Shown: positions 1 through 10,400 of the stretch, piece after piece
Numbering within the stretch: the stretch's first letter is position 1
Layout: each line of letters starts with the position of its first letter
NCBI GenBank assembly: GCA_030847615.1
Contig: JAUMIR010000002.1
Coordinates: 114,274,309-114,338,308, forward strand
Reading direction: 5' to 3'
DNA from: Gambelia wislizenii
Lineage: Eukaryota; Chordata; Lepidosauria; Squamata; Crotaphytidae
Length of the DNA stretch: 64,000 bases
Program-made: the position numbers and the translations under genes
Notes under the pieces: model-generated
Told to the model about the DNA's origin: nothing
What the model saw: only the letters and a program-made list of their open reading frames with translations
The model's database searches: none

Positions 1-1190
1 TGCAAGGTGACAGCATCCAGCAAATAGACATTAGGGCCCACCTGGTTCCTTCACAATCAGTGAACCCCCATTGAACATTGAACCCCACCAGGGTGGGAAA
101 ACATTTTTTGTTGTTGTTTTAAGCTGAATTCCAAGTTAGGGAGGGTCTTGGGGACCACATTTGAAAAAATGCAGGGGGGAGGCTAATTAGGACCAAGCAG
201 AAAAACAGCACAGCATGCAAAATGCCCAGTTCCAGTTCCAGAGCAGAGTGGGAGAAAGCAGTTAAAGTAGCTACATGGGGCAAGATGGCTTCTATAGGCT
301 GGACATCCCCTTCTCCTTTGTTGCACTGGCAGCACAACCCTGGCTTGGGTGCTCTGCTGGTTCAGAATATGAGGCAAGCGAAATCACCACGCAACAGTCC
401 TGGAATCGATGAAGAAGGCTATTTTATTAATGACAGCAGATGGAGAAACAGAATAGGCATATTTTCATCAATCAAGCTGACATAGAGAGAAAACAAGAAG
501 ATACATACATGAACCGTCTATGCGGAATTGCATGCTGCTGTGAAGTGCAAGCCTTCATCTGACACCACCTTATATGTGCTTCTCCTACTGACCTTCAAGA
601 AGATGGGGGACTGGCCCAGGATAGGAGGATTTTTTTTTCCTGTGCCCATTAAGAGGGAGAAATTTTCTCATGCCAATTATCGCACCAGGTGCCGGGGTGT
701 ATTGAAACAGTATCTCCTTGGCCTTAGGATGACATTCTCATCTCCTCCGGCTCCCTCCAGCTGCAGAGAGAAAACTCTCCCTAACCCATTCTCTTATGGA
801 TAAACAGGGGCTAGAAGTGTAAAATGCAGCTGGAACCATCCTCTGCTAGGCCATGCATGCAGGACCTAACACCCTTAGGTGAGCCAATGGTCTGACTAAA
901 CTGTTCCCTGTGTTCTTTAAGCATCTGGGGTTGGCATGTAGGAAACATACTGAAAAATCGACCCCTCTCTAGTGTCCTTCTGTTGGAAGAGGTATGGAAA
1001 CAGAGTTGCAGACCCCAATGGCAAGTGTAGGGCTTCACATTTAGCAAGAATGAAGACAGGCCACATTTGGGTGGAATGGAAAAGGCCATAAATTTATTGG
1101 ATACATCTGGACAGGCTTGGCCTGCAGCATGGGCCCTGATTGAAGCTGGCCAATAGAAACCCACTCACCCACCCTGCCCACTGGATAGTG
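1..1190. other. Non-genic stretch, no confident feature
   Basis: I see no coding signal here; the frames are short and overlap on both strands. On the minus strand AATAAA-type hexamers occur near 420 and 1090. That would fit a decayed LTR-like or other retroelement read in antisense, but I could not find paired ends or a target duplication. Treated as unassigned. Confidence 0.4.
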
Positions 1191-1191
1191 G

Positions 1192-1520
1192 AGGGAGCCC
1201 TTGTGGCGCAGTAGTTAAATGCCAGTACTGCAGCCACAACGTTGTGAGTATGATCCGAAAGGCTCCAAGGTTCACTCAGCCTTCCATCCTTTCATAGGTC
1301 AGTAAAATCAGTACCTGGCTTGTGGGGGCAATTAGCTAACACACATTGGAATCTGCTTGGAGAGTGCATAGCGCACTATAAAAGCAGTGTAGATGTGTAG
1401 GTGCTATTGCTTAACAATTTGTAAGCCCCTCTGAGGGCCTTTGTGGCTGAAGAGCGGGGTATAAATACCTAAAATAAAATAGATAAATAAAAATAAAACA
1501 AAACAAACAAACAAATAAAT
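1192..1520 (+). mobile_element. tRNA-derived SINE
   Basis: The head resembles a tRNA gene. A box-A-like TGGCGCAGTAG lies at about 1204-1214 and a degenerate box B (GAGTATGATCC) at about 1246-1256, the RNA polymerase III promoter layout of tRNA SINEs. The body carries AGCTAACACAC and a 3' end with GAGCGGGGTATAAATA, then an A-rich tail of AAATA/ACAAA repeats. A second copy lies on the minus strand at 21886-22176, and its 3' part alone recurs at 38015-38175. The family name is not certain. The LINE that supplies its tail is not identified, but the tail differs from the Bov-B type. Confidence 0.8.
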
Positions 1521-1748
1521 CATAGTGCTGGAATGAGAGATGTGGGAATCCTTCTAGGCATAAGCCTCTGTGTGACTTTTCACCTGTCACCTGGGAGTTA
1601 GGCAAAGTCATCTGCCCCCATGACCTGGTTGCCTACATCCCCATGTCACTTGAGACCCCTCCATACCATGTGTGACAAGCACACAATCCCCAGCTACCTC
1701 AAATAGGACCCAGCTCCCGTGCCAAAATTGCCCAAATTTGTAGCAATC

Positions 1749-2506
1749 CAGGGCCGGTTTAAGGAATTTTGGGGGGCCCTGCAACACTTTATTTTGGGGG
1801 GTCCATATAGGCCAGTTTAAGGGATTTTGGGGGGCCCATATGGGCATGACCCATCAGTCATCTCCCCCCCAGCGCACAAGCTCCCCACATAAAATGCCCT
1901 TCTCCCCCCCCGCACCATCCCACTTCCCGCCCGGTCTGCACAGAGGTATCCCACATTCCCAAAAGAAGCTTCCCCAGAGCTCCCCCCACGCCCCTTAGGC
2001 AGAGGCCCTGGGCGCCTCACCTTTACTCTCTGCAGGTGGCTCAGCTGCAGGACAAAAGGGTTGGGGGCAGCGGTGGAGGGGGCCCGCTTCCCACTCCTCC
2101 TCCTCCTCCTTCTCCTCTTCTTCCTTCGAGGGCCCCTGGCTCAAGCCGCCACTGCCGCCACCTCCCCCTCCCCCCTCCATGGCCGGCCCTTCCTCCAGCC
2201 TGGGGCTTCTCCCCAAGGCCGGAGCCCAGGCGGGGTGAGGAGACAGAGAGGGGGGAAGGAGGGACAGCCAGGTGGGCGGCGGGAAGACGGCTGGCTGGAA
2301 GGACGCCCCGGCACCGGACCCTGGCGGGAGGGAGCCAGGATGCTGGAGGGAGGAGGAGGAGGAGGAGGAGGGACCACTGCCGAGCTGAGGCAGGGGACGG
2401 GCTTTGGGTTTGGAGGGAGCGGATGGAGGAGGAGAACTCATGGGGCCCCCACTGTGGCTCCCCCTCCCGCCAATGCTGATTTGGCAAACTGGTTAAACCG
2501 GCCCTG
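1749..2506 (+). mobile_element. Non-autonomous hAT element, 758 bp, 8-bp TSD
   Basis: The ends are inverted: CAGGGCCGGTTTAAGG at the left and AACCGGTTTAAACC-like sequence ending CCGGCCCTG at the right. The element is flanked by identical 8-bp copies of TAGCAATC (1741-1748 and 2507-2514), the target length made by hAT transposases. The interior is very GC-rich with CTC/GGA runs and has no recognisable transposase. The overlapping frames of 120-280 codons here are composition artefacts. The same family, in reverse orientation, forms 59479-62077. Confidence 0.9.
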
Positions 2507-2962
2507 TAGCAATCCATACTACCATGACACACTGAAGGAGGGTGAGAGGAATAACAGTCAAAGCCAATTGTTAGTCTGGTGGGGGAGCAGCATGCATGGG
2601 CCAGGACTGGGCCTGAGTGAAGCCTTCATTTGCTCCAAGCCATTGCCTCCTGCCAGCCAACCAGGATTAGTTGGCCTTCCAGCTCTGTACAAGAATCCAG
2701 AAAAACTGTGTGGGCTTCTTTCTGGGAAAAAGAAACAATCCCCATACCTGAACATGGTGCCTATCTTTGCAAACTGCAAATTGGTGCTCCTAGTGAGTGG
2801 AGAAACACACTTCTGTTGTGGTGCTGGGGGGGAGGGGAATACACTCACAACCAGGTCACCAGAAGGAAGCATTTCTATTTCAGATAAGCAATACTGATGT
2901 AGCCTAGTTGTCCTGTCATGTGACATGATTATCCTATCTCAGAGATATTATTTTCCTGGAAT
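2507..2962. other. Unassigned spacer
   Basis: Ordinary sequence after the hAT element. No repeat ends, RNA gene or coding signal recognised. Confidence 0.4.
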
Positions 2963-3180
2963 CCTTTCACACTATACAGTTATAACTCTGTGATTCCACT
3001 TTAACTGCCATGACTGCATACTGTGGAATTCTGGGATTAGCAGTTTAGGGAGGGACATTTACAATTCTAAGAATTCTAAGTTCTAAAGCCTCACAAAACT
3101 ACAAATCTCAGGATTCCATAGGATGGAACCATGATAGTTAAAGTGGAATCATAGTGCTATAATTACATAATGTGAAAAGG
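2963..3180. mobile_element. Palindromic hAT-like MITE (CCTTTCACAC ends)
   Basis: The left end CCTTTCACACTATACAGTTA is mirrored by the right end ATTACATAATGTGAAAAGG. Inner arms also pair: CCACTTTAACTGCCATG against CATGATAGTTAAAGTGG, and GGAATTCTGGGATT against AATCTCAGGATTCC. The element is therefore almost wholly a foldback. Relatives lie at 42156-42360, 50924-51112 and 51438-52330. It has no coding capacity. I did not find a clean TSD. Confidence 0.7.
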
Positions 3181-3326
3181 CCCCAGGCAGCTGATGAAGA
3201 TAATCAAAATGGACTAAAGGGTAATCAGCTGCATCAAGATGGCCTAGTGTCATCTAGAATGTGTGTAGAATACATCTGTTCTCCTTGGAGGGGATACTTA
3301 TGTGCAAAACATGTGGAATTTCTCAG

Positions 3327-3985
3327 GCTGTCTAGACAGTGAAAATAATCCTAATAGAATTCACAGAGGGTATCTTTTTTGTCCCAATGCGATCTGACTG
3401 AGATTCACAGTTTTCAGAAGGAAGGGGCCAAAAACTCCATTGACTGTGCAGGAAAAGCTTTTGCAGCATTCCCCAAGATTTTTTGAACAATGCGTGGAAA
3501 TGTGCATTACTGCTAGTTTAGATATCCAATTCACATCGCAGCGCATTCTCGGTGAGGGCAGACATGGAAAGTTGATTGGTTGGATATGTGTGTGGGGGGG
3601 GGTGTGGGCTTGCCAGCAATGAAGTGGCCAGAAGTGCCATTTTGGAGTTTCACATTATCGATCATGCCCTTTTTTGCGGCACTGAGGTGACCAAACAGTT
3701 TTTTTAAGTGGAAGGTCACACGTGCACACCTTTGGCTTACAGTTTAAAATAAATACTGTGCAGCGGTGACAACTTGTGGAGAATAATAATAAGAGTAATT
3801 CACTCTGGGCCACCATCTTGATTTGCAGGCATGGCTGCCTGTGCACTTCAAACACAGACAGCTTCGTATACCAGCAATTTTGCCAAAGGACCGTAGAGAC
3901 AAATGAACCATGGGAACAAATGAATGCTGCTGTGAATTTGCATTAATGCGCAGCAACCCACATTGTATCTTCTTGTCTAGACAAG
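3327..3985. mobile_element. Unclassified MITE with GGCTGTCTAGACA ends
   Basis: Ends AGGCTGTCTAGACA and TGTCTAGACAAGCC are inverted. The interior matches, in reverse complement, 14222-14740: both contain a GGCCAAAAACTCC-like block, GAATAATAATAAGAGTAATTCA-like sequence and AAACACAGACAGCTTC-like sequence. Two diverged copies of one family in opposite orientation are the evidence that this is a transposon. The superfamily is unknown. The ends resemble those of the GGGCTTGTCTACAC family at 46.9, 53.2 and 54.8 kb. Confidence 0.6.
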
Positions 3986-4084
3986 CCTTCGGTTAACTGC
4001 AGAGATAATGTTTGGACTTGTGCTGAAAGCTTCAGTTGATGGACCTTGCTTATGCTGGTGGCTGAGCCTGCTTACCTATGTTTA

Positions 4085-4300
4085 TGTGTGCCTTCAAGTT
4101 GCCTGTCGACTTATGGCAACCCCATGAACTTCATAGGGTTTTCTTAGGCAAGGAATCCTCTGAGATGGTTTTTGCCAGTTCTTTCCTCTGAAATACAGCC
4201 TCCAGCACCTGGTATTCATTGGTGGTCTCCCATGCAAGTACGAATCAGGGCTAAACCTGCTTAGCTTCCAAGATCAGGCAGAGACTTTAGGGACTTTAGG
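4085..4300 (-). mobile_element. 5S-rRNA-derived SINE with Bov-B-like tail
   Basis: Read on the minus strand, the head matches the internal promoter of 5S rRNA: a GGAAGCTAAGCAGG-type box A, an intermediate element, and a TGCATGGGAGACC box C (about 4224-4292). The body follows and then a tail, GTTGCCATAAGTCGACAGG, of the same kind as the Bov-B LINE 3' end at 16.35 kb. It is a retroposed SINE, not a functional 5S gene, because the 5S flanks are missing and the body is unrelated. Confidence 0.75.
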
Positions 4301-4309
4301 CCCTTCCTG

Positions 4310-5545
4310 CTATACATCCCGTTAATATGTTTTCAGTCAAACTGTTTGGTACTTAGTCCCTCAAAGGCAACTGGCCCTATATAGGTTGTGCTCTAGTAGA
4401 AGAGGGACCATAAATCAATCTGCACAATACAGAGGTAATTTAGCAGAGCATCATTAAAACAAGTCACAGAACCATAGCAGTTCTTGCTGCTACACTGAGT
4501 TACTTTCATCAAAGGGAGAGATCCAAAATATTGGAAGCAACAGCTTGTACATATTTTTTTTCCTTCCTTTTAAAAGGTCATCAGTCCTTGGCTTTTTCTT
4601 CTTCCTTCTTTGCTTTGTTGCAAATTATATTGTCAATGACTCCTCTTCAATACCGAGGTGGGCACTGTCTCATCCAGTAAAGATGATATCAGCAGATACT
4701 GATGTCAGATTGAAGTGCTTCAAACCAACAGCTCAGGGGTGGAATCCCAAAGGAGACTGTATCCACTTTTAATGACTTTGGAAGGCTCATACAATTTGGC
4801 AATGGCTACATCGGCAAAGTTTGCAGAAGGAACTTAGCCACTGCTTATTTCAAAGGTGTTGCAATCAAAAGGCATAGGAGGAAAATGCTAATCTCTTGCT
4901 TCTCACATCTTCTGCTTTGCCTAGAAGCTGTTGTATCCTGGAGAAGAGAATATGAGTGATAATTGCACGACCGTTCAAGACAGAGAGCTCACATAGTAAA
5001 GTCCTTGGTTTGAATTTCATCTCACACATGCACTTACAAGGCAGCCTTAAGCAAGATACCTTCATTCAGCCTCAGTCATTACCACTACCACCATTCCATC
5101 TGCAGTATAGGGATGGGCAGTAATAATCATGACTTAGCTTACCGGAATGCTGTGAGGATTTCAACTGGATAACATTTGCACAGAGCACTTTATGTGGTAA
5201 TGATGATGGTGGTGGGCGTGGGGGTGATGGTGGAGAAGAGGAGGAGGGGGAGAGCCCTAAATTAGCATCACTCTTACTGTACCTCCCACAGCTGAAGAAG
5301 CCAGGCAAAGGAGGAATGGAAGTGGATTCACCCAGGGCTTTAAGAGACACTCCTTGAGGCTGCAGCTGAAACTTTTCTTTGGAGCATTCTTACTTTTCCC
5401 AAATGGAAGAGAAGAGGGAAGTATGAAGCTTGACCTGTCTCCCTTCCGGTAGGGCCTTCAGGGATGGGAAGGTCCTTTGCAGGAAGGGAGATGGACTTCA
5501 TTCAAGAACTGGCTGCACTACCATGTTGCCACAGATGTTATAGCC
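4310..5545. other. Unassigned spacer
   Basis: About 1.2 kb without a recognised element. It contains T-rich runs near 4550 and a GGTGGTGG/GATGATGG-rich patch near 5200-5240. No coding or RNA gene signal seen. Confidence 0.4.
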
Positions 5546-5913
5546 CAGTGACTCTTAACCTTTTCTTTACCAGAGACCCCCTTTAAATGTCTTTTGTTGC
5601 CACGGTCCCCCAAGACTTAACTCAAGATTTAAAACAACAACAACAAATAACAATAACAAAAAACAACAACAATAATAATAATGTTACACCATCCCTCAGA
5701 GGCACTGGAGGGGGAGGGAAGATTTTCTCCTGCTTCTTCCTGCAAGTTTGTGGCTGGAGCGGATAGAACGACAATGTGCAAGCCACGCCAGCCTGCTATC
5801 CTTTGCCTTGGCTCCTGGCATGTGGGCTGAGCAGCCTTCAAGGCTTCGCAGACCTCCTGTGAGGACATTTTAGATTCCCGGGGGGACTGTGGACCACAGG
5901 TTAAGAACCACTA
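5546..5913. mobile_element. hAT MITE (CAGTGGTTCTTAACC family), copy 1
   Basis: The ends CAGTGACTCTTAACC and GGTTAAGAACCACTA are inverted. Imperfect 8-bp flanks (TTATAGCC / TTCTAGCT) fit a decayed hAT target duplication. The interior has CAACAA and AATAAT runs and a CCTTCAAGGC block shared with the copies at 35083, 42837 and 60540. The ends resemble the Charlie group of hAT elements. Confidence 0.8.
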
Positions 5914-6163
5914 TTCTAGCTCATTCCATCTAAAATGTCAGCTGTAGTTTTAAATGATTATCAGCCATTCCATTTGGGTGCAAGGTGCTATACACAGAGG
6001 GGCAACCCACTTCTAAGCATTCACAGGTGAAACTGATCCCTTGGACCCATTTCAGTCTGGCTTCTGGTCTTTGAAACAGAAACAACTTTAGTCACCAAAG
6101 TAAACTTTCTTTGACAGGAACTAAACAGGAGGGAATATTTACCCATATTTAATAGCTTTAGAA

Positions 6164-6526
6164 CAGGGATGAGCAACTGTGGGAAGCTAGGGGGCTGTAT
6201 TACCCCCCCCCCCGGAGACCTTAGAGGGCTACACCCCCACAAAAAAAATCATGTTCCCCCCCAAAAACCTCTAGGAGTTGTAGGGGTGTTTCCCCCATGG
6301 TTGCTTCCCGCTGAGTCATTCTAGACCCTGGAGAGAATGATTGTATTTATTTTCAAAAATCTATATCCCACTTTTCTTCCATAAGGGTCCCAAAGTGGAA
6401 ACAAGAAGTCAGAGGAAGTCACTTCCTATTTTAGCAAAAGGCCTCTCCTGGGCATTCCCTGGGAGCCACAAAAACAGCCACGGGGAGGATGCAGGTGATC
6501 TAGAGGCTGGACTTTACCCATCCCTG
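6164..6526. mobile_element. hAT-like MITE (CAGGGATGAGCAAC ends)
   Basis: CAGGGATGAGCAACTG at the left is mirrored by TACCCATCCCTG at the right. The 8-bp flanks CTTTAGAA and CTCTAAAA agree at six positions. The interior is non-coding with a C9-10 run near 6207. Related ends occur at 35482 (CAGGGGTGGGCAACTGG). Confidence 0.65.
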
Positions 6527-6704
6527 CTCTAAAACTAGTCTGGCCAGCCTTCCCAAGGCCTCAGCGCTTTGCTAAAGCAACAGCTCCCCTTCCATGGGTG
6601 AAGACAAGCTGGCTTTCTTACATTCCTCTGTCCAAGGTCCTGATTGCTTCTACCTTGTCTACATCAGGCTCTGCTGTATATATCTGTCTTTGCCTTATCT
6701 ACTA

Positions 6705-6924
6705 CAGTGGGCCCTTGGGGCTTGCTTCTGGGAACCCCTGTGGATATAAAAATCTGAGGACGCTAAAATCCCGTTATACTACAGTGGTGTAGCAAAATGG
6801 TGTCCCTTTTATAAAATGGTAAAATCAAGGTCTGCTTCTTGGAATTTATTTTTTGTGGACTATTTCCAAGCCATGGATGGTGGAATCTGTGGATGCCAAA
6901 TTTGTGGATACAGAGGGCCAATTG
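6705..6924. mobile_element. Tigger/pogo-like MITE
   Basis: Starts CAGTGGGCCCTT, ends GGGCCAATTG, and is flanked by TA on both sides (6703-6704, 6925-6926), the Tc1/mariner/pogo target. The inner parts (GTGGATATAAAAATC, AAAATGGTGTCCCTTTTA, GCCATGGATGGTGGAATC) are shared with the copies at 17961, 57190 and 63144. Confidence 0.8.
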
Positions 6925-7458
6925 TATTACATTGCCCTTCCAATGAGTGTCGCTGTTGCAGCCAGCTTCCTTTGAAAGCTTTAAAGCCTGCAGAATGACT
7001 CCTTATTAGAAGGAGAAAGTAAAGTATAAATGTCCATTTTAAAAAAAGTCCCTGTAGTATGGCATGCAGTTTCCAGCACAGACCTTCTAAAATTCTAAAT
7101 GATTTGGATGATGGAATTAGGGGCATACTTATCAAATTTGCAGATGACACCAAATTAGGAGAAGTAGCTAATACCCTAGAGAACAGGATCAAAATTCAAA
7201 ATTTTGGATAGACTGGATAGACTGGAGAGCTGGGCCAAAGCTAACAAAATGAAATTCAATACAGAGAAATGTAAGGTACTGCACTTAAGGCAGAAAAACA
7301 AAATGCATAGATACAGGATAGGGGAGACCTGGCTGAACAAGACTATGTGCGAAAGGGATCTAGGAGTCCTAGTAGACCACAAGTTGAACATGAGTCAACA
7401 GTGTGATGCGGCAGCTAAAAAGGCCAATGCAATTTTGGGCTGCATCAATAGAAGTATA

Positions 7459-10400
7459 CAGTCGTCCCTTCACATTCGCGGGGGTTCCATTCCGCGGACC
7501 CCCACGAATGTGAAAAAACCGCGAATAACGACACCCCTCCCCCCTCCCTCCCCAGGCCTTCGCGGGGCCTTCCAAGGCCCCGCAGAGGTCTCCCCGGCCC
7601 TCCCTCCCGCCCTCCCCAGGCCTTCGTGTCTCCGGAGGCCCCAGGATCACCTCCCCAGCCCTCCCCACCCCGTCCCCAAGCCTTCCTGGGGCCTCCGGAG
7701 CGTCTCCGGACGCCCCAGGATCGCCTCTCCAGCCCTCCCCACCCCGTCCCCAAGCCTTCCTGGGGCCTCCGGAGACGCTCCGGAGGCCCCAGGATCGCCT
7801 CCCCAGCCCTCCCCACTCCGTCCCCAGGCCTTCCTGGGGCCTCCGGAGACGCTCCGGAGGCCCCAGGATCGCCTCCCCAGCCCTCCCCACTCCGTCCCCA
7901 GGCCTTTCTGGGGCCTCCGGAGATGCTCCGGAGGCCCCAGGATCGCCTCCCCAGCCCTCCCCACCCCGTCCCCAAGCCTTCCTGGGGCCTCCGGAGACGC
8001 TCCGGAGGCCCCAGGATCGCCTCCCCAGCCCTCCCCACCCCGTCCCCAGGCCTTCCTGGGGCCTCAGGAGCCTCTCCGGAGGCCCCAGGATCGCCTCCCC
8101 AGCCCTCCCCACCCCGTCCCCAGTCCTTTCTGGGGCCTCCGGAGATGCTCCGGAGGCCCCAGGATCGCCTCCCCAGCCATCCCCACCGCGTTCCCAGGCC
8201 TTCCTGGGGCCTCCGGGGACGCTCCGGAGGCCCCAGGATCGCCTCCCCAGCCCTCCCCACCCCGTCCCCAGGCCTTTCTGGGGCCTCCGGAGATGCTCCG
8301 GAGGCCCCAGGATCGCCTCCCCAGCCATCCCCACCGCGTTCCCAGGCCTTCCTGGGGCCTCCGGAGACGCTCCGGAGGCCCCAGGATCGCCTCCCCAGCC
8401 CTCCCCACCCCGTCCCCAGGCCTTCCTGGGGCCTCCGGAGCGTCTCCGGAGGCCCCAGGATCGCCTCCCCAGCCCTCCCCATCGCGTCCCCAGGCCTTCC
8501 TGGGGCCTCCGGAGCGTCTCCGGAGGCCCCAGGATCGCCTCCCCAGCCCTCCCCACTCCGTCCCCAAGCCTTCCTGGGGCCTCCGGAGACGCTCCGGAGG
8601 CCCCAGGATCGCCTCCCCAGCCCTCCCCACCCCGTCCCCAGGCCTTCCTGGGGCCTCCGGAGCGTCTCCGGAGGCCCCAGGATCGCCTCCCCAGCCCTCC
8701 CCACCCCGTCCCCAGGCCTTCCTGGGGCCTCCGGAGCGTCTCCGGAGGCCCCAGGATCGCCTCCCCAGCCCTCCCCACTCCGTCCCCAGGCCTTTCTGGG
8801 GCCTCCGGAGATGCTCCGGAGGGCCCAGGATCGCCTCCCCAGCCCTCCCCACTCCGTCCCCAAGCCTTCCTGGGGCCTCCGGAGACGCTCCGGAGGCCCC
8901 AGGATCGCCTCCCCAGCCCTCCCCACTCCGTCCCCAGGCCTTTCTGGGGCCTCCGGAGATGCTCCGGAGGCCCCAGGATCGCCTCCCCAGCCCTCCCCAC
9001 CCCGTCCCCAGGCCTTCCTGGGGCCTCAGGAGCGTCTCCGGAGGCCCCAGGATCGCCTCCCCAGCCCTCCCCACCCCGTCCCCAGGCCTTCCTGGGGCCT
9101 CCGGAGCGTCTCCGGAGGCCCCAGGATCGCCTCCCCAGCCCTCCCCATCGCGTCCCCAGGCCTTCCTGGGGCCTCCGGAGCGTCTCCGGAGGCCCCAGGA
9201 TCGCCTCCCCAGCCCTCCCCACTCCGTCCCCAGGCCTTTCTGGGGCCTCCGGAGATGCTCCGGAGGCCCCAGGATCGCCTCCCCAGCCCTCCCCACTCCG
9301 TCCCCAAGCCTTCCTGGGGCCTCCGGAGACGCTCCGGAGGCCCCAGGATCGCCTCCCCAGCCCTCCCCACCCCGTCCCCAGGCCTTCCTGGGGCCTCCGG
9401 AGCGTCTCCGGAGGCCCCAGGATCGCCTCCCCAGCCCTCCCCACCCCGTCCCCAGGCCTTCCTGGGGCCTCCGGAGCGTCTCCGGAGGCCCCAGGATCGC
9501 CTCCCCAGCCCTCCCCACTCCGTCCCCAGGCCTTTCTGGGGCCTCCGGAGATGCTCCGGAGGGCCCAGGATCGCCTCCCCAGCCCTCCCCACTCCGTCCC
9601 CAAGCCTTCCTGGGGCCTCCGGAGACGCTCCGGAGGCCCCAGGATCGCCTCCCCAGCCCTCCCCACTCCGTCCCCAGGCCTTTCTGGGGCCTCCGGAGAT
9701 GCTCCGGAGGCCCCAGGATCGCCTCCCCAGCCATCCCCACCGCGTTCCCAGGCCTTCCTGGGGCCTCCGGGGACGCTCCGGAGGCCCCAGGATCGCCTCC
9801 CCAGCCCTCCCCACCCCGTCCCCAGGCCTTTCTGGGGCCTCCGGAGATGCTCCGGAGGCCCCAGGATCGCCTCCCCAGCCATCCCCACCGCGTTCCCAGG
9901 CCTTCCTGGGGCCTCCGGAGACGCTCCGGAGGCCCCAGGATCGCCTCCCCAGCCCTCCCCACCCCGTCCCCAGGCCTTCCTGGGGCCTCCGGAGCGTCTC
10001 CGGAGGCCCCAGGATCGCCTCCCCAGCCCTCCCCATCGCGTCCCCAGGCCTTCCTGGGGCCTCCGGAGCGTCTCCGGAGGCCCCAGGATCGCCTCCCCAG
10101 CCCTCCCCACTCCGTCCCCAAGCCTTCCTGGGGCCTCCGGAGACGCTCCGGAGGCCCCAGGATCGCCTCCCCAGCCCTCCCCACCCCGTCCCCAGGCCTT
10201 CCTGGGGCCTCCGGAGCGTCTCCGGAGGCCCCAGGATCGCCTCCCCAGCCCTCCCCACCCCGTCCCCAGGCCTTCCTGGGGCCTCCGGAGCGTCTCCGGA
10301 GGCCCCAGGATCGCCTCCCCAGCCCTCCCCACCCCGTCCCCAAGCCTTCCTGGGGCCTCCGGAGACGCTCCGGAGGCCCCAGGATCGCCTCCCCAGCCCT

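Noticed and set aside
1241..1260. A tRNA gene in the SINE head
   Set aside because: Box B is degenerate and no cloverleaf arms can be completed; it is a SINE promoter remnant.
2061..2897. A 278-codon frame with a Leu-rich start resembling a signal peptide
   Set aside because: It lies across a GC-rich hAT element and continues past its TSD into unrelated DNA; competing frames of similar length exist on both strands.
4224..4292. A functional 5S rRNA gene
   Set aside because: Only the internal promoter part is present, followed by a SINE body and Bov-B-like tail; several substitutions.
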